Below, piece by piece: positions 50,806 to 60,513 of a DNA stretch of 64,000 nt (position 1 is the first letter of the stretch; each line of letters starts with the position of its first letter). Made by a program: the position numbers and the translations under genes. Source of the DNA: Streptomyces sp. P3 (GTDB lineage Bacteria; Actinomycetota; Actinomycetes; Streptomycetales; Streptomycetaceae); NCBI GenBank assembly GCA_016893485.2, contig JAFEKX020000001.1, forward strand, positions 5,907,501-5,971,500, written 5' to 3'. The notes beneath the pieces are model-generated. The model was not told the DNA's origin. It ran no database searches and worked only from the letters and a program-made list of their open reading frames with translations.

Positions 50806-52584
50806 GTGCCCCAGGACACCTACGACTACGACGTCATAGTCGTCGGCTCAGGCTTCGGCGGCTCGGTGACTGCCCTGCGCCTGACCGAAAAGGGCTACAC
50901 GGTAGGGGTGTTGGAGGCAGGCCGCCGCTTCACCGCCTCGACGCTCCCCCAAAACTCCTGGGACCTCAAGAACTACCTCTGGGCCCCCAAGCTCAACATG
51001 TACGGCCTCCAGCGCATCCACCTCCTCGGCAACGTCATGGTCCTGGCCGGCGCAGGCGTGGGCGGCGGCTCCTGAACTACGCCAACACCCTCTACGTCCC
51101 CCGAAGCCGTTCTTCGAGGACCCCAGTGGCGCGACATCACCGACTGGGAAGAGGAGTTGACCCCGTACTACGACCAGGCCCGCCGCATGCTCGGCGTACG
51201 CCTCAACCCGACGATGACCCCGTCGGACGTCCACCTGAAGGCCGCCGCACAGCGCATGGGCGTAGGAGACACCTTCCACATGGCCCCGGTCGGCGTCTTC
51301 TTCGGCGACGGCAAGGACGCCGGGGAACGGCGAAGGCCCGCCCCGGTGAACAGGTCGCCGACCCGTACTTCGGCGGCGCGGGCCCGGCCCCGCAGGGCCT
51401 GTACCGAGTGCGGCGAGTGCATGACCGGCTGCCGTCACGGCGCGAAGAACACCCTGAACGAGAACTACCTCCACCTGGCCGAGAAGGCGGGCGCGACGGT
51501 CCACCCGATGACGACGGTCGTGTCGGTCACGGACGACTCGCAGGGCGGCTACGCGGTGGCGACCCTGCCCACGGACGCGAGGAAGTCGTCGAAGGGCCGC
51601 ACCTTCAAGGCCCGCCGTGTCGTCCTCGCCGCCGGCACCTACGGCACCCAGACCCTGCTGCACCGCATGAAGGCGGGCGGACAACTGCCTTACCTCTCCG
51701 AGAAGTTGGGCGAGCTGACCCGCACCAACTCGGAGGCCTTGGTCGGCGCGCAGACGACCGGCCGGCGGTACCGCAAGGCGACCGGCACCGCGCAGGTCGA
51801 CTTCACGCGCGGGGTCGCCATCACGTCCTCGATCCACCCGGACGAGAACACCCACATCGAACCGGTCCGGTACGGCAAGGGCTCCAACTCGATGGGCGGC
51901 CTCTCCATCCTCCAAGTCCCGTACGCGGAGGGCTCGTCGAGGGCACTGGCTTGGCTGGCGAACGCGGCAAAGCACCCGCTGCTGGTCCTGCGCTCGCTCT
52001 CCAACCGCCGCTGGTCGGAGCGGACCATCATCGGCCTGGTGATGCAGTCGCTGGACAACTCCCTGACGACGTACCTGAAACCGGACGGCGTGGGGAAAGG
52101 GCTGCTGACGGCCCGTCAGGGTCATGGCGCCCCTAACCCCAAGCAGATCAGGGCGGCTTCGGAGGGCGCGGCCGCCATCGCCGCCGAGATCAACGGCTTC
52201 CCGGGCTCGAACGTCGGCGAACTCATGGGCACCCCGCTCACCGCCCACTTCCTCCTCGGCGGCTGCCCCATCGGCGCCTCCCGCGAGACGGGCGTCATCG
52301 ATCCGTACCACCGGCTCTACGGCCATGCCGGTATCTCGGTCGTCGACGGCTCGGCGGTCTCCGCGAACCTCGGCGTCAACCCGTCCCTCACCATCACGGC
52401 ACAGGCCGAGCGGGCGATGTCGTACTGGCCCAACAAGGGCGAGCAGGACCCGCGCCCCGAGCAAGGGCTGTCGTACGAACGCCTGAAGCCGGTGGAGCCG
52501 CGTCAACCGGCCGTCCCCGAGGGCGCGTTCGGGGAGCTGAAGCTGCCGTTCCTGGGGATGCCGACGGTGCCGCCGAAGTCGTAG
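50806..52584 (+). CDS. GMC-family FAD oxidoreductase, cholesterol oxidase-like (indels)
   Basis: FAD-binding YDVIVVGSGFGGSVTALRLT at the N-terminus, VLAGAGVGGGS, a Cys-rich CTECGECMTGCRHGAKNT insertion seen in this actinobacterial group, RRVVLAAGTYGTQTLLHRM, and a C-terminal GHAGISVVDGSAVSANLGVN with the catalytic-domain signature. It oxidises an alcohol, possibly a sterol; substrate unknown. No signal peptide. Frame breaks near 51075, 51105 and 51330. A bidirectional terminator follows. Confidence 0.82.
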
Positions 52585-52659
52585 GAGATGTCCACCTCGT
52601 AGGAGATGCTCAACTCGCATGAGAGCGGCGGCACTTGTCGCAGGTGCCGGTACAGACAG

Positions 52660-52692
52660 AAGGACCTGCGCCCCCTCCGAGCGCAGGTCCTT
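52660..52692. terminator. Bidirectional terminator between GMC gene and LAETG gene
   Basis: AAGGACCTGCGC (52660-52671) pairs perfectly with GCGCAGGTCCTT (52681-52692). On the minus strand the stem is followed by CTGTCTG. Confidence 0.85.
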
Positions 52693-52711
52693 CCTCGTGC
52701 CGAGCTACGTG

Positions 52712-53717
52712 TTACGCGCTCGCCCCGCTCTTGCGCCGACGCACCATGACCACCGCGGCGGCACCCGCGACGACGGCGGCGCCGCCCACGAGGCCGATCA
52801 CCGGGAGTGCGGAGCTGGAGCCGGTCTCGGCGAGGTTGCCGGTCGGGAGGTCGGAGACCTCGCCCTGCGGCTTCTTCACCGAGGTGTCCTTGTCACCGGT
52901 GCTCGGGGTGGCGGTGCCCGGGTCGGTGTTCGAGGTACCGGCCTTCAGGACCTGGAAGTCGTACTGCGCCCAGCCCTCGGCGATGCAGTCCTGGCCCTTG
53001 ACGTTGTCGAGGTAGGCGCCGGAACCGAAGGAGTAGGCGTCGCCCGCCGGGGCCTTCGCGCTGATGCTGACGCGCAGGTCGACGGTCTCGCTCTTCCCGG
53101 ACTTCAGGGCGTTGACGTAGAAGAAGTAGTCACCGGCCCACTCGTCGTTGCCGATCCGGTCCCACTTGCCGGACTCGGGGTTCTTGAACTCCAGGTCGAC
53201 GTACGGGCTGAGGTACTTCGACTCGTCGAGCTCGTAGTTCTCGACCTCGGCGTAGAAGGCGACGCCGTCGACCGTGGTCTTCGAGTCGTTCGTCACGGTC
53301 AGCTTGAAGTTGTGGAAACCGTCACCCGCGACGATCTTGCCCGGCAGGCCCTTGATGTCCGCGGACACCTTGGCGGTGGAGAAGTCCTCGTCGATGTCCT
53401 CGCAGAACGGCACGTCCGGGTCGGTCGGCTCCCCGCTCGGCTCGGCCGACGTCGACGGCGTGGCAGACGTGGACGCGCTGGTGCTCGCGGAGGGGCTGGC
53501 CGAGTCGCTCGGCAGGGTGCTGGCGGACGGCGACGCGGAGTCGGACGGCGACGCGGAGGGCGAGTCCGACGGCGACGCGGACGCCGACTCGCTCACACTC
53601 TCGCTGGGGCTCGCCGACGGCGACTCCTCCGCGAACGCGGCGGGCGCGGAGAGCAGGGCAAGGGGAGCGATGGCGGCCGTCGCGGCCGCCGCGGCCATGG
53701 CGCGGCGCAGCTTCATG
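52712..53717 (-). CDS. LAETG-anchored surface protein with Ser/Pro-rich stalk
   Basis: 334 residues. Signal peptide (AAIAPLALLSAPAAFAEE), a low-complexity Ser/Pro/Ala/Asp segment (about residues 30-100, ASPSDSASPSAS-type repeats), then a globular domain (FNL-like: ADIKGLPGKIVAGDGFHNFK, DGVAFYAEVENYELDESKYL) and a C-terminal LAETG sortase signal, a hydrophobic stretch (ALPVIGLVGGAAVVAGAAAV) and RRRKSGASA. LAETG is the target of class E sortases of Streptomyces. The ATG at 53717 has a GAGGA site. Intact. Confidence 0.85.
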
Positions 53718-53930
53718 AAGTCCTCGAGAAGTCCGGTGTGCTGCGGCAGTGTGCAGCACGCTGGGCGGAGGGCTCCGCGTGTGGGGCGCGGGTGTGGCCC
53801 TTGATTACGCAGGTAAGACACGGGAATGGTGAGAACGGTTGTACCCACTCTCACCGAATTCTTATGTGGGCTGTGTCACACCTGGGTTCACCTTGTGAAC
53901 GGGCTTTCGGTACGTCTAGAACTTGGGGAC

Positions 53931-55113
53931 GTGTCTGACAAGCCCGCCGAGGAACCGCCCTCGCACCCGGAGATCCCTGACGATGTCTGGGAACAGTTCG
54001 CCCGTGACACGGAGCGCGAGATCCGCGCCTCCGCTCCCAGGGAACCGTCCGCCCGCAACCGTGAGGTGACCGGCCGGCTGAAGCCGGGCAAGGGCGAGGA
54101 GCCTCCGGGCTGGCGCACCGGTCCGGCCTGGCAGGAGATGAACGGGCGGGCCCAGCGCAAGCGCCGTGCGTGGGCCGTCGTCGGCCTCCCGCTCGCCGTG
54201 GCCGTCGTCGTGGTCGCGATGAAACCGTCGATCATCCCCGGCGACCCCTTCGACAAGGGCGGCAAGGGCGGCAACGGCAGCCCCGACGCCGTCGCGTCCC
54301 CGCTCGCGCCGGAGACCGCGGCGCCGACCGCCGCGCCCTCCGCGGTGGACCCCGAAACCCCACGCTGGACCGGCCGTTCGCCGGTTCACCCGCGCTGAGC
54401 TGGGCGGACGGCGCGGCCGGTATCGTCCTGCCGCCGGCCAAGGCGGTGGGCGTGTTCTCCAAGAGCCAGGTCCAACTCGCCCTGAAACAGGCCGAGAAGC
54501 TCCTCGTCGACGCCAACCTGAACCCGAAGACGCTCGCCGGCACCCGCCCGGCCGCCGCGCTCTCCGTGCTCGACCCCAACAGCCCGGGATGATCGCGGAT
54601 CTGAACACCTCCCTGAAGTCCCCGGCGAAGGCCCACGACCCGCTGAATCTGTTCAGCCGCTTCGACCCCGAGGACGTACGGCTCGTCGGTGACGTCGTGA
54701 AGACCCGCGGCCGGATCACCTTCAAGGAGGGCGAGCACTCCGGCGTCGTGATCCACACCGACTACACCTTCGTGTACCCGGTCGTCCGCACGAACGGTTC
54801 CACCGAGGTCACCCGCACCATCGTCCGCCGCGTGATCGACCTCGAACTCCTCGACCCGGCCCGCTACCAGGTCACGTCCGGCCGCCTCAGCGTCGACCGC
54901 TACGACTCGGACTTCGGCAACAGCGCCTGCGACGTCTACGACGGCTACTTCCACCCGGAGTTCTCGTCGCCCTCCACGTCGGAGCCCAGCGGGCCGGAGC
55001 CGTCCGGTCCGACGACGGATCCGTACGACCGGAGCAAGGGACCTCGGCGCCGGGGGCGAGAACGAGACGTGCGGGACGGTGAGCCGAACTTAGCGGCGCG
55101 AAGCCGCACTTGA
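53931..55113 (+). CDS. Single-pass membrane protein of unknown function (indels)
   Basis: GTG start. The cytoplasmic part (VSDKPAEEPPSHPEIPDDVW to QEMNGRAQRKRR) is followed by one membrane segment (AWAVVGLPLAVAVVVVAMKP), a Gly/Ala/Pro linker and an outer domain (FSKSQVQLALKQAEKLLVDA, then RITFKEGEHSGVVIHTDYTF). Frame breaks near 54360 and 54590. The last codons as read look frameshifted; another frame ends GGENETCGTVSRT at 55093, a likelier natural end. Conserved in Streptomyces near guaA; role unknown. Confidence 0.65.
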
Positions 55114-55147
55114 CCGCGTCGCGGCGAAGGTCGGCCGGGGGCAGGCG

Positions 55148-55180
55148 AAGGGCCCCGCGGGACGGAGCCGCGGGGCCCTT
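55148..55180 (+). terminator. Terminator after the membrane protein gene
   Basis: AAGGGCCCCGCGG (55148-55160) and CCGCGGGGCCCTT (55168-55180): a perfect 13-bp stem, then CTGCGTC. Confidence 0.85.
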
Positions 55181-55692
55181 CTGCGTCAGCACCGACGTCA
55201 GGGCAGCGCCGGTGCCTGGGGAGCGGCGCCGGGGGGTTGCGCCGCTTGTCTCACGTGCCCTGGGTCGGCGCCCCGGCGCACACGGGGCGCACGCTTGGTC
55301 TCGACCTTTGGCGGGGGACAGTGCACTGCAATACGGTTGTCTGCTCAGGGACTTGGGGGCTGTGAAGCCTCCGGAGCCCTCTACGCATCGTGCTGGATGG
55401 ACGCGGCCTCCGCAACCGTTCGATCCGGCTTTGTGCATTTTGCAGTTTCCGCCGGGCGGCCCCGGGCGTCCCGGGACCGACCGTTCTCTTGGGTGACCGG
55501 GCTGCTGTCCCCTGCCGTCCGGTCACGACCCTGAGCGAGGTCCCACGACGCACGGCACGTTCCGTACGTCTCATCGCCCCAGCGAGCCACGCGTGGTTCT
55601 TTCGGGCCCGCCCCTGGCTGGCACGGACACCAGCACCAACGAAGCGGTTCGCGGGCCGGTCACGCGCCGTACGGGTGAGAGCGGGCCCGAAC
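55181..55692. other. Stretch without a recognised gene
   Basis: About 510 bp between a terminator and the chorismate mutase stop. Weak open frames exist (for example a 55397-55534 frame reading MDAASATVRSGFVHFAVSAG), but none has a convincing ribosome site or known family. AT content rises around 55415-55450 (TTTGTGCATTTTGCAGTTT), which may hold a promoter. Confidence 0.4.
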
Positions 55693-55970
55693 TCAGATAC
55701 GACCCCGGGACAGTTCGAGCAGCGTCATCGCGAGGGCGGTACCGGGCTTGCCGAGCGCGTCGCTGTAGTGCCGGAGGATCTCGTTCTCCCGGGTGAGGCT
55801 CACCCGCCGTCCGCCGGACGCGATCCGGGTCTCTTGCACCACGGCCGAGACGGCGACCCGTTCCTGGATCAACCCGATGATGCGGTCGTCGTCGGGGCGT
55901 CGATACGGGCGCGGGCTTCGGTGATCGTCTGCTCGGGAGTGGTCGTCGGCGTGGTCGTGGCGGCGGTCAT
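55693..55970 (-). CDS. Chorismate mutase, AroQ type (one indel)
   Basis: A small all-helical enzyme (about 92 residues) that turns chorismate into prephenate, the branch to Phe and Tyr. ARARID then DDDRIIGLIQERVAVSAVVQ, and RENEILRHYSDALGKPGTA carry the active-site Arg/Glu/Lys pattern. One base is missing near 55898. The ATG at 55970 follows AAGGAG. It is preceded by a terminator (56030-56063) and a Tyr/Phe-rich leader ORF, suggesting attenuation control. Divergent from guaA, as in other Streptomyces. Confidence 0.88.
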
Positions 55971-56029
55971 CGGGGGCTCCTTGTCGGATACGGACGCGGT
56001 ACCCCGGGGCGACGGATCCGGGAAAACAA

Positions 56030-56063
56030 CAGGCGCCCCGGACCTGTCGGCCCGGGGCGCCTG
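56030..56063 (-). terminator. Attenuator terminator before chorismate mutase
   Basis: On the minus strand CAGGCGCCCCGG and CCGGGGCGCCTG form a perfect 12-bp stem followed by TTGTTTTCC, a good intrinsic terminator. It lies between a 23-codon leader ORF and the chorismate mutase start, 60 bp upstream of the gene rather than after one. Confidence 0.8.
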
Positions 56064-56083
56064 GGAAGTCGCTTGTCAGTAGC

Positions 56084-56155
56084 TCAAGCAGCACGACCAT
56101 GGCAGCCGGCGGGCCGGTTGCCATAGGTAAAGAGGTAGGTCGGGTGCGTGAGCAT
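56084..56155 (-). CDS. Tyr/Phe leader peptide of chorismate mutase (candidate)
   Basis: A 23-codon ORF beginning MLTHPTYLFTYGNRP and ending TGA at 56084. Codons 7, 9 and 11 are Tyr (TAC), Phe (TTT) and Tyr (TAT); TTT and TAT are rare in such GC-rich DNA and would slow ribosomes when charged tRNA is short. A CATACT -10-like box ends seven bases before the ATG and there is no ribosome site, so it is probably leaderless, like other Streptomyces attenuator peptides. The terminator begins 21 bases after its stop. Confidence 0.65.
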   Translation of the reverse strand: MLTHPTYLFTYGNRPAGCHGRAA

Positions 56156-56361
56156 GGGGCGAGTATGGCACAGGACGGATTCGGGGTTCGGGGTGGCTGT
56201 GCGGGCCGCGAGGCAGGGCGTTGTCGGGGTGTTCGTGAGGCTTGCCGAGCCGGGGGCAGTACGGCACCCTCGCAGCCCACCGAGACGGTGGTGGGTGGAC
56301 ATCGGCCCGGGGTCCGGGGCGGAGCCCGCAGGGACGACCAGGTGCCCCACCCGAGCCCCGT

Positions 56362-56367
56362 TAGAAT
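56362..56367 (+). promoter_or_regulatory. Candidate guaA -10 box
   Basis: TAGAAT matches the sigma-70 -10 consensus in five of six positions, about 38 bp before the guaA start. The -35 region (near 56339) is weak. Confidence 0.4.
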
Positions 56368-56404
56368 CGATGACCAGAACCCCGCCCAACCGCCGGAAGG
56401 CCCC

Positions 56405-57972
56405 GTGTCAGCAGCGACCCCGCCCCCGACACCGTCCTGGTCGTCGACTTCGGCGCGCAGTACGCCCAGCTCATCGCCCGCCGCGTCCGCGAGGCCCGGG
56501 TCTACAGCGAGATCGTGCCGAGCACCATGCCGGTCGCGGAGATGCTCGCCAAGAACCCGGCGGCGATCATCCTCTCCGGCGGCCCCTCGTCGGTGTACGC
56601 GGAGGGCGCCCCCGCCTGGACCGCGCCCTCTTCGAGGCCGGCGTCCCCGTCTTCGGTATGTGCTACGGCTTCCAGCTGATGGCCACGACCCTCGGCGGGA
56701 CCGTCGACAACACCGGCGCCCGCGAGTACGGCCGTACGGAACTGCACGTCTCAAGGCGTCCTCCACCCTCTTCGAAGGCACCCCGGTCGAGCAGTCGGTG
56801 TGGATGTCGCACGGCGACGCCTGCTCCGCCGCCCCGAGGGCTTCACGGTCACCGCGTCCACGGACGTCGTCCCGGTCGCCGCCTTCGAGAACGACGAGAA
56901 GAAGCTCTACGGCGTCCAGCACCACCCCGAGGTGATGCACTCCACGCACGGCCAGCAGGTGCTCGAGCACTTCCTGTACCGCGGCGCGGGCCTCACCCCG
57001 GACTGGACCACCGGCAACGTCATCGACGAGCAGGTCGCCCTGATCCGCGAGCAGGTCGGCGACAAGCGCGCCATCTGCGGTCTGTCCGGCGGTGTCGACT
57101 CCGCGGTGGCGGCGGCCCTGGTCCAGAAGGCCATCGGCTCCCAGCTGACCTGCGTCTACGTCGACCACGGCCTGATGCGCAAGGGGGAGACCGAGCAGGT
57201 CGAGAAGGACTTCGTCGCCGCGACCGGCGTACAGCTGAAGGTCGTGGACGCCGAGGAGCGCTTCCTGACCGCGCTCGCGGGGGTCTCCGACCCGGAGCAG
57301 AAGCGGAAGATCATCGGCCGGGAGTTCATCCGCGTCTTCGAGCAGGCGCAGGCCGAGATCATCGCGGACGAGGGCCCCGAGGTCGCGTTCCTGGTGCAGG
57401 GCACGCTCTACCCGGACGTCGTCGAGTCCGGCGGCGGCACCGGCACGGCCAACATCAAGTCCCACCACAACGTGGGCGGCCTGCCCGAGGACATCGAGTT
57501 CCAGCTCGTCGAGCCGCTGCGCAAGCTGTTCAAGGACGAGGTCCGGATGGTCGGCCAGGAGCTGGGCCTGCCGGACGAGATCGTCCAACGCCAGCCCTTC
57601 CCCGGCCCCGGCCTGGGCATCCGGATCGTCGGCGAGGTCACCAAGGACCGCCTCGACCTGCTCCGCGAGGCCGACGCGATCGCCCGCGAGGAACTGACCG
57701 CGGCCGGTCTCGACCGTGACATCTGGCAGTGCCCGGTGGTCCTCCTCGCGGACGTCCGCAGCGTCGGCGTCCAGGGCGACGGCCGCACCTACGGCCACCC
57801 GATCGTCCTGCGCCCGGTCTCCTCCGAGGACGCGATGACCGCCGACTGGTCCCGCCTGCCGTACGAGGTCCTCGCGAAGATCTCCACCCGCATCACGAAC
57901 GAGGTCGCCGACGTCAACCGTGTCGTCCTCGACGTCACCTCGAAGCCGCCGGGGACCATCGAGTGGGAGTAG
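56405..57972 (+). CDS. guaA: GMP synthase (glutamine-hydrolysing) GuaA (four indels)
   Basis: Last step of GMP synthesis. The class I glutamine amidotransferase domain has VLVVDFGAQYAQLIARRVRE, the nucleophile loop VFGMCYGFQLMA and the His/Glu of QHHPEVMHS; the ATP-pyrophosphatase domain has ICGLSGGVDSAVAAAL, and the dimer domain ends VVLDVTSKPPGTIEWE. Bases are missing near 56413, 56617, 56751 (TCAAGG for TCCAAGG) and 56833, all within the amidotransferase domain. As guaA is important for purine supply these are most likely sequence errors. GTG start. Confidence 0.93.
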
Positions 57973-57981
57973 TCCCCACCG

Positions 57982-58453
57982 TCACCGTCTCCGGAGTGTG
58001 CGCACCGGCGCCCCGGGATGCCAGACCTGAGTGACGAGATACGTCTCGTCCTCGACGAAGGTCCGCACGACCTCCGTCACCTCGGTGCGGAAGAGGTGGA
58101 ACGGCTCCGGCGGTTCCACCTCTTTGCTGTACGCCCCCTTCACCCCGGGGTCGGTGACCTCCACCGCCCGCCCGCCGATCCGTACGTCTCCGCCGCCCAG
58201 CTCCGTCCCCGGCCCCGGGTTCGCCTGGAGCGCGAACCGCGGATCCCGCCCGATCCAGCGCCTTCAACGAGCCGGGCATCATCCCGAACCACAACTCCCC
58301 GTCCAGGAAGCGCACTTCGAGCCCGCTCGTCCGCGGCGACCCGTCCTTGCGCAGGGTCGCGAGGGTGTGGTGCGTGAAGGCCCCGAAGCGCTTCTCCACG
58401 GTCGCGGCGAGTTCGGGTTCGGCGGCGACGAATACGGCCCAGTTCGATGTCAT
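57982..58453 (-). CDS. Pyridoxamine 5'-phosphate oxidase-like flavin-binding protein (one indel)
   Basis: A split-barrel FMN/F420-binding fold of about 157 residues: THHTLATLRKDGSPRTSGLE and VRFLDGELWFGMMPGSLKA, ending FVEDETYLVTQVWHPGAPV. A base is missing near 58252. It is convergent with guaA (9 bp between stops). Cofactor and substrate are unknown. Confidence 0.8.
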
Positions 58454-58606
58454 ACGGTCACTGTCCCGCCGATACCCGACATCTGCTGTCCGGATTAGGG
58501 GCCGCCCGGCACGCTTGGTGCCGCATCTTTACAGAACACCACTGCCCTTTTCGCCTCACCGACGGTAACTTCCGCCGGTAACCAGGAACCCAGTGCTGGA
58601 GGACCG

Positions 58607-59400
58607 ATGCACGGGCCGACGCCGCCCTCCCCCTGCCCACCGACCGGCTGCAGTTCGCCATGCCGCCGATGCACGAGTCGGTCGAGGACGAACGCCGCCA
58701 CCGCAAGGAACGCCTCGCGGGCGCCCTGCGCCTGTTCGGCCGGCTCGGCTTCGAGGACGGAGTCTCGGGGCACATCACCGCGCGCGACCCCGAGTTCACC
58801 GACTGCTTCTGGGTCAACCCCTTCGGGATGCCCTTCCGGCACGTCACCGTCAGCGATCTGGTGCTGTCCAACTCGGACGGCCAGGTGCTCCAGGGCCGCC
58901 ACCACGTGAACCAGGCCGCCTTCACCGTGCACTCCCAGGTCCACGCCGCCCGCCCCGACGTCGTCGCGGTCGCCCACTGCCACTCCGTGCACGGCCGCGC
59001 GCTCTCCGCCCTCGGCGACTTCCTCGACCCGATCAGCCAGGAGAGCTGCGCCTTCTACGAGGACCACGCGCTCTACGACGCCTACAGCGGAGTCTCCGTC
59101 GACGCCGAGGAGGGCAAGCGGATCGCCGCCGGGCTCGGCTCCCGCAAGGCGCTCGTGCTGCGCAACCACGGACTGCTCACCGTGGGCGACTCGGTGGACG
59201 CGGCCGCCTGGTGGTTCCTGTCCATGGAACGTTCCTCGCAGGTCCAGCTCCTCGCGAAAGCCGCAGGCCGCCCCCTCCTCATCGACCACAAGCTCGCCGT
59301 CGCCACCCGCGAACAGACCGGCGGCGACCTCGTCGCATGGATCAACTACCAGCCCCTGTGGCAGGACATCAGCCGCAGCGAACCCGACCTCCTCAGCTGA
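58607..59400 (+). CDS. Class II aldolase/adducin family protein (one indel)
   Basis: Zinc-binding aldolase fold: LFGRLGFEDGVSGHITARDP, AHCHSVHGRALSALG (His ligands), and LVLRNHGLLTVGDSVDAAAW with the later His. Close to proteins annotated as L-fuculose-phosphate aldolase or ribulose-phosphate epimerase-like, but the actinobacterial group has no proven reaction. ATG 58607 follows GGAGG; a C-run loss near 58631 must be restored to join MHGPTPPSP to LPTDRLQFAM. Confidence 0.8.
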
Positions 59401-59405
59401 GGTCC

Positions 59406-60304
59406 CTACCGGAAACCCCGCAGCACCGCCGCCTTGGTCATCGTGAACTCCTCGTCCGTGAGCACCCCCTCGCGGTGCAGCTCCCCCAACTCCCGCAGCC
59501 TGCGCAGGAGTACGTCGTGATGGTCGGCCGGGGGCGGCATACGGGCCGCCCGCGGCGGACGCTCCCTGAACCCGCCGTCGCTCTCGCCCTCGCCGCGCGC
59601 CGACGGATGCGGCAACCGCGAGGTCACCGCCGTCGCGACCAGCGCGGTGAGCAGATCCCGGCGGGTGCTGCCCCACAGATCGAGGGCGTACGGGTCCTTC
59701 TCCGGCGGCAGCTTCGAGAACACCGTCTCGCGGGTCACGAACCGCATGAACCCGTCCTCGTGACCGGTGTTGGGCAGCCACTCCACCTGCACCAGATCGC
59801 CCACGGCGACGATCCGCGGCCCGGTCGCCCGCTTGACGCGCTCCGAGGTGTCGGCCCAGTCGATCCGCACCTGCGCGCCGTCGAAGGACACCGTGCCGTC
59901 CGACGACCGCACCGAGACCGGAACCGGCGGGCCGGGCAGCAGATACGCCTTCGTCGGGTCCTTGGGGATCTGGTCGAGGAGCAGCGCGTGCCGGATCTCC
60001 TCCGCCACGTACTCGGCGACCCCGGACCGGTCGATGTCCACCAGCAGCCGGTACGGATCCGCCGCGTCCGGCAGCCGTCCCCGGTCGCCTGGAGCAGCGG
60101 GTCGGCACCCTCGCGCAGCCTCAACCGCAGGCGGCCACGTCGGCGTTCGGGTTCGTAGACGACGCCCGCGACGGCTTCGAGGGGCACGGTGATCTCCCCG
60201 TACGTCTGCCGGAACAGCGGCACGGAGCGGTGAAGTCCCGGCGTGATCCGGACCGTTGTGCCGTCGAAGGCCCAGGTCCCGTCGCGCTGGATGATCTCGG
60301 CCAT
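59406..60304 (-). CDS. DUF4429-SHOCT domain protein (one indel)
   Basis: Begins MAEIIQRDGTWAFDGTTVRI. Two repeats of a PH-like DUF4429 domain can be seen (GLHRSVPLFRQTYGEITVPL and VRIDWADTSERVKRATGPRI), then a charged linker and a C-terminal SHOCT motif (LLRRLRELGELHREGVLTDE then EFTMTKAAVL). A base is missing near 60078. Cytoplasmic; role unknown, perhaps membrane- or oligomer-associated. Convergent with the aldolase gene. Confidence 0.8.
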
Positions 60305-60513
60305 AGGGAAATTCTCGCAGCCGGGTCAACACGGCGGCCGTCACTTCACCCGCGCTGACCAGACCTGCCGGACGCGGGCCGTGTCCCGTAGGGCACAATC
60401 CGCTGTTGTCGTACGGGAGTTGCAAGGCGGTGGCCAAAGGCTTCGGAGCCGGCCGCCGAACATGAGGGCCCGGGGTCGCGGGCCGCGGGGCATGGGGAAG
60501 GCAGGCGTCGGGC

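Noticed and set aside
51390..51430. CTECGECMTGC as a separate ferredoxin-like protein
   Set aside because: It is in frame within the GMC oxidoreductase and is a known Cys-rich insertion of that family group.
56105..56389. A longer 101-residue minus ORF ending in the leader peptide sequence
   Set aside because: Its upstream part has no ribosome site and covers the likely promoter; the short leaderless ORF from 56155 is the better reading.
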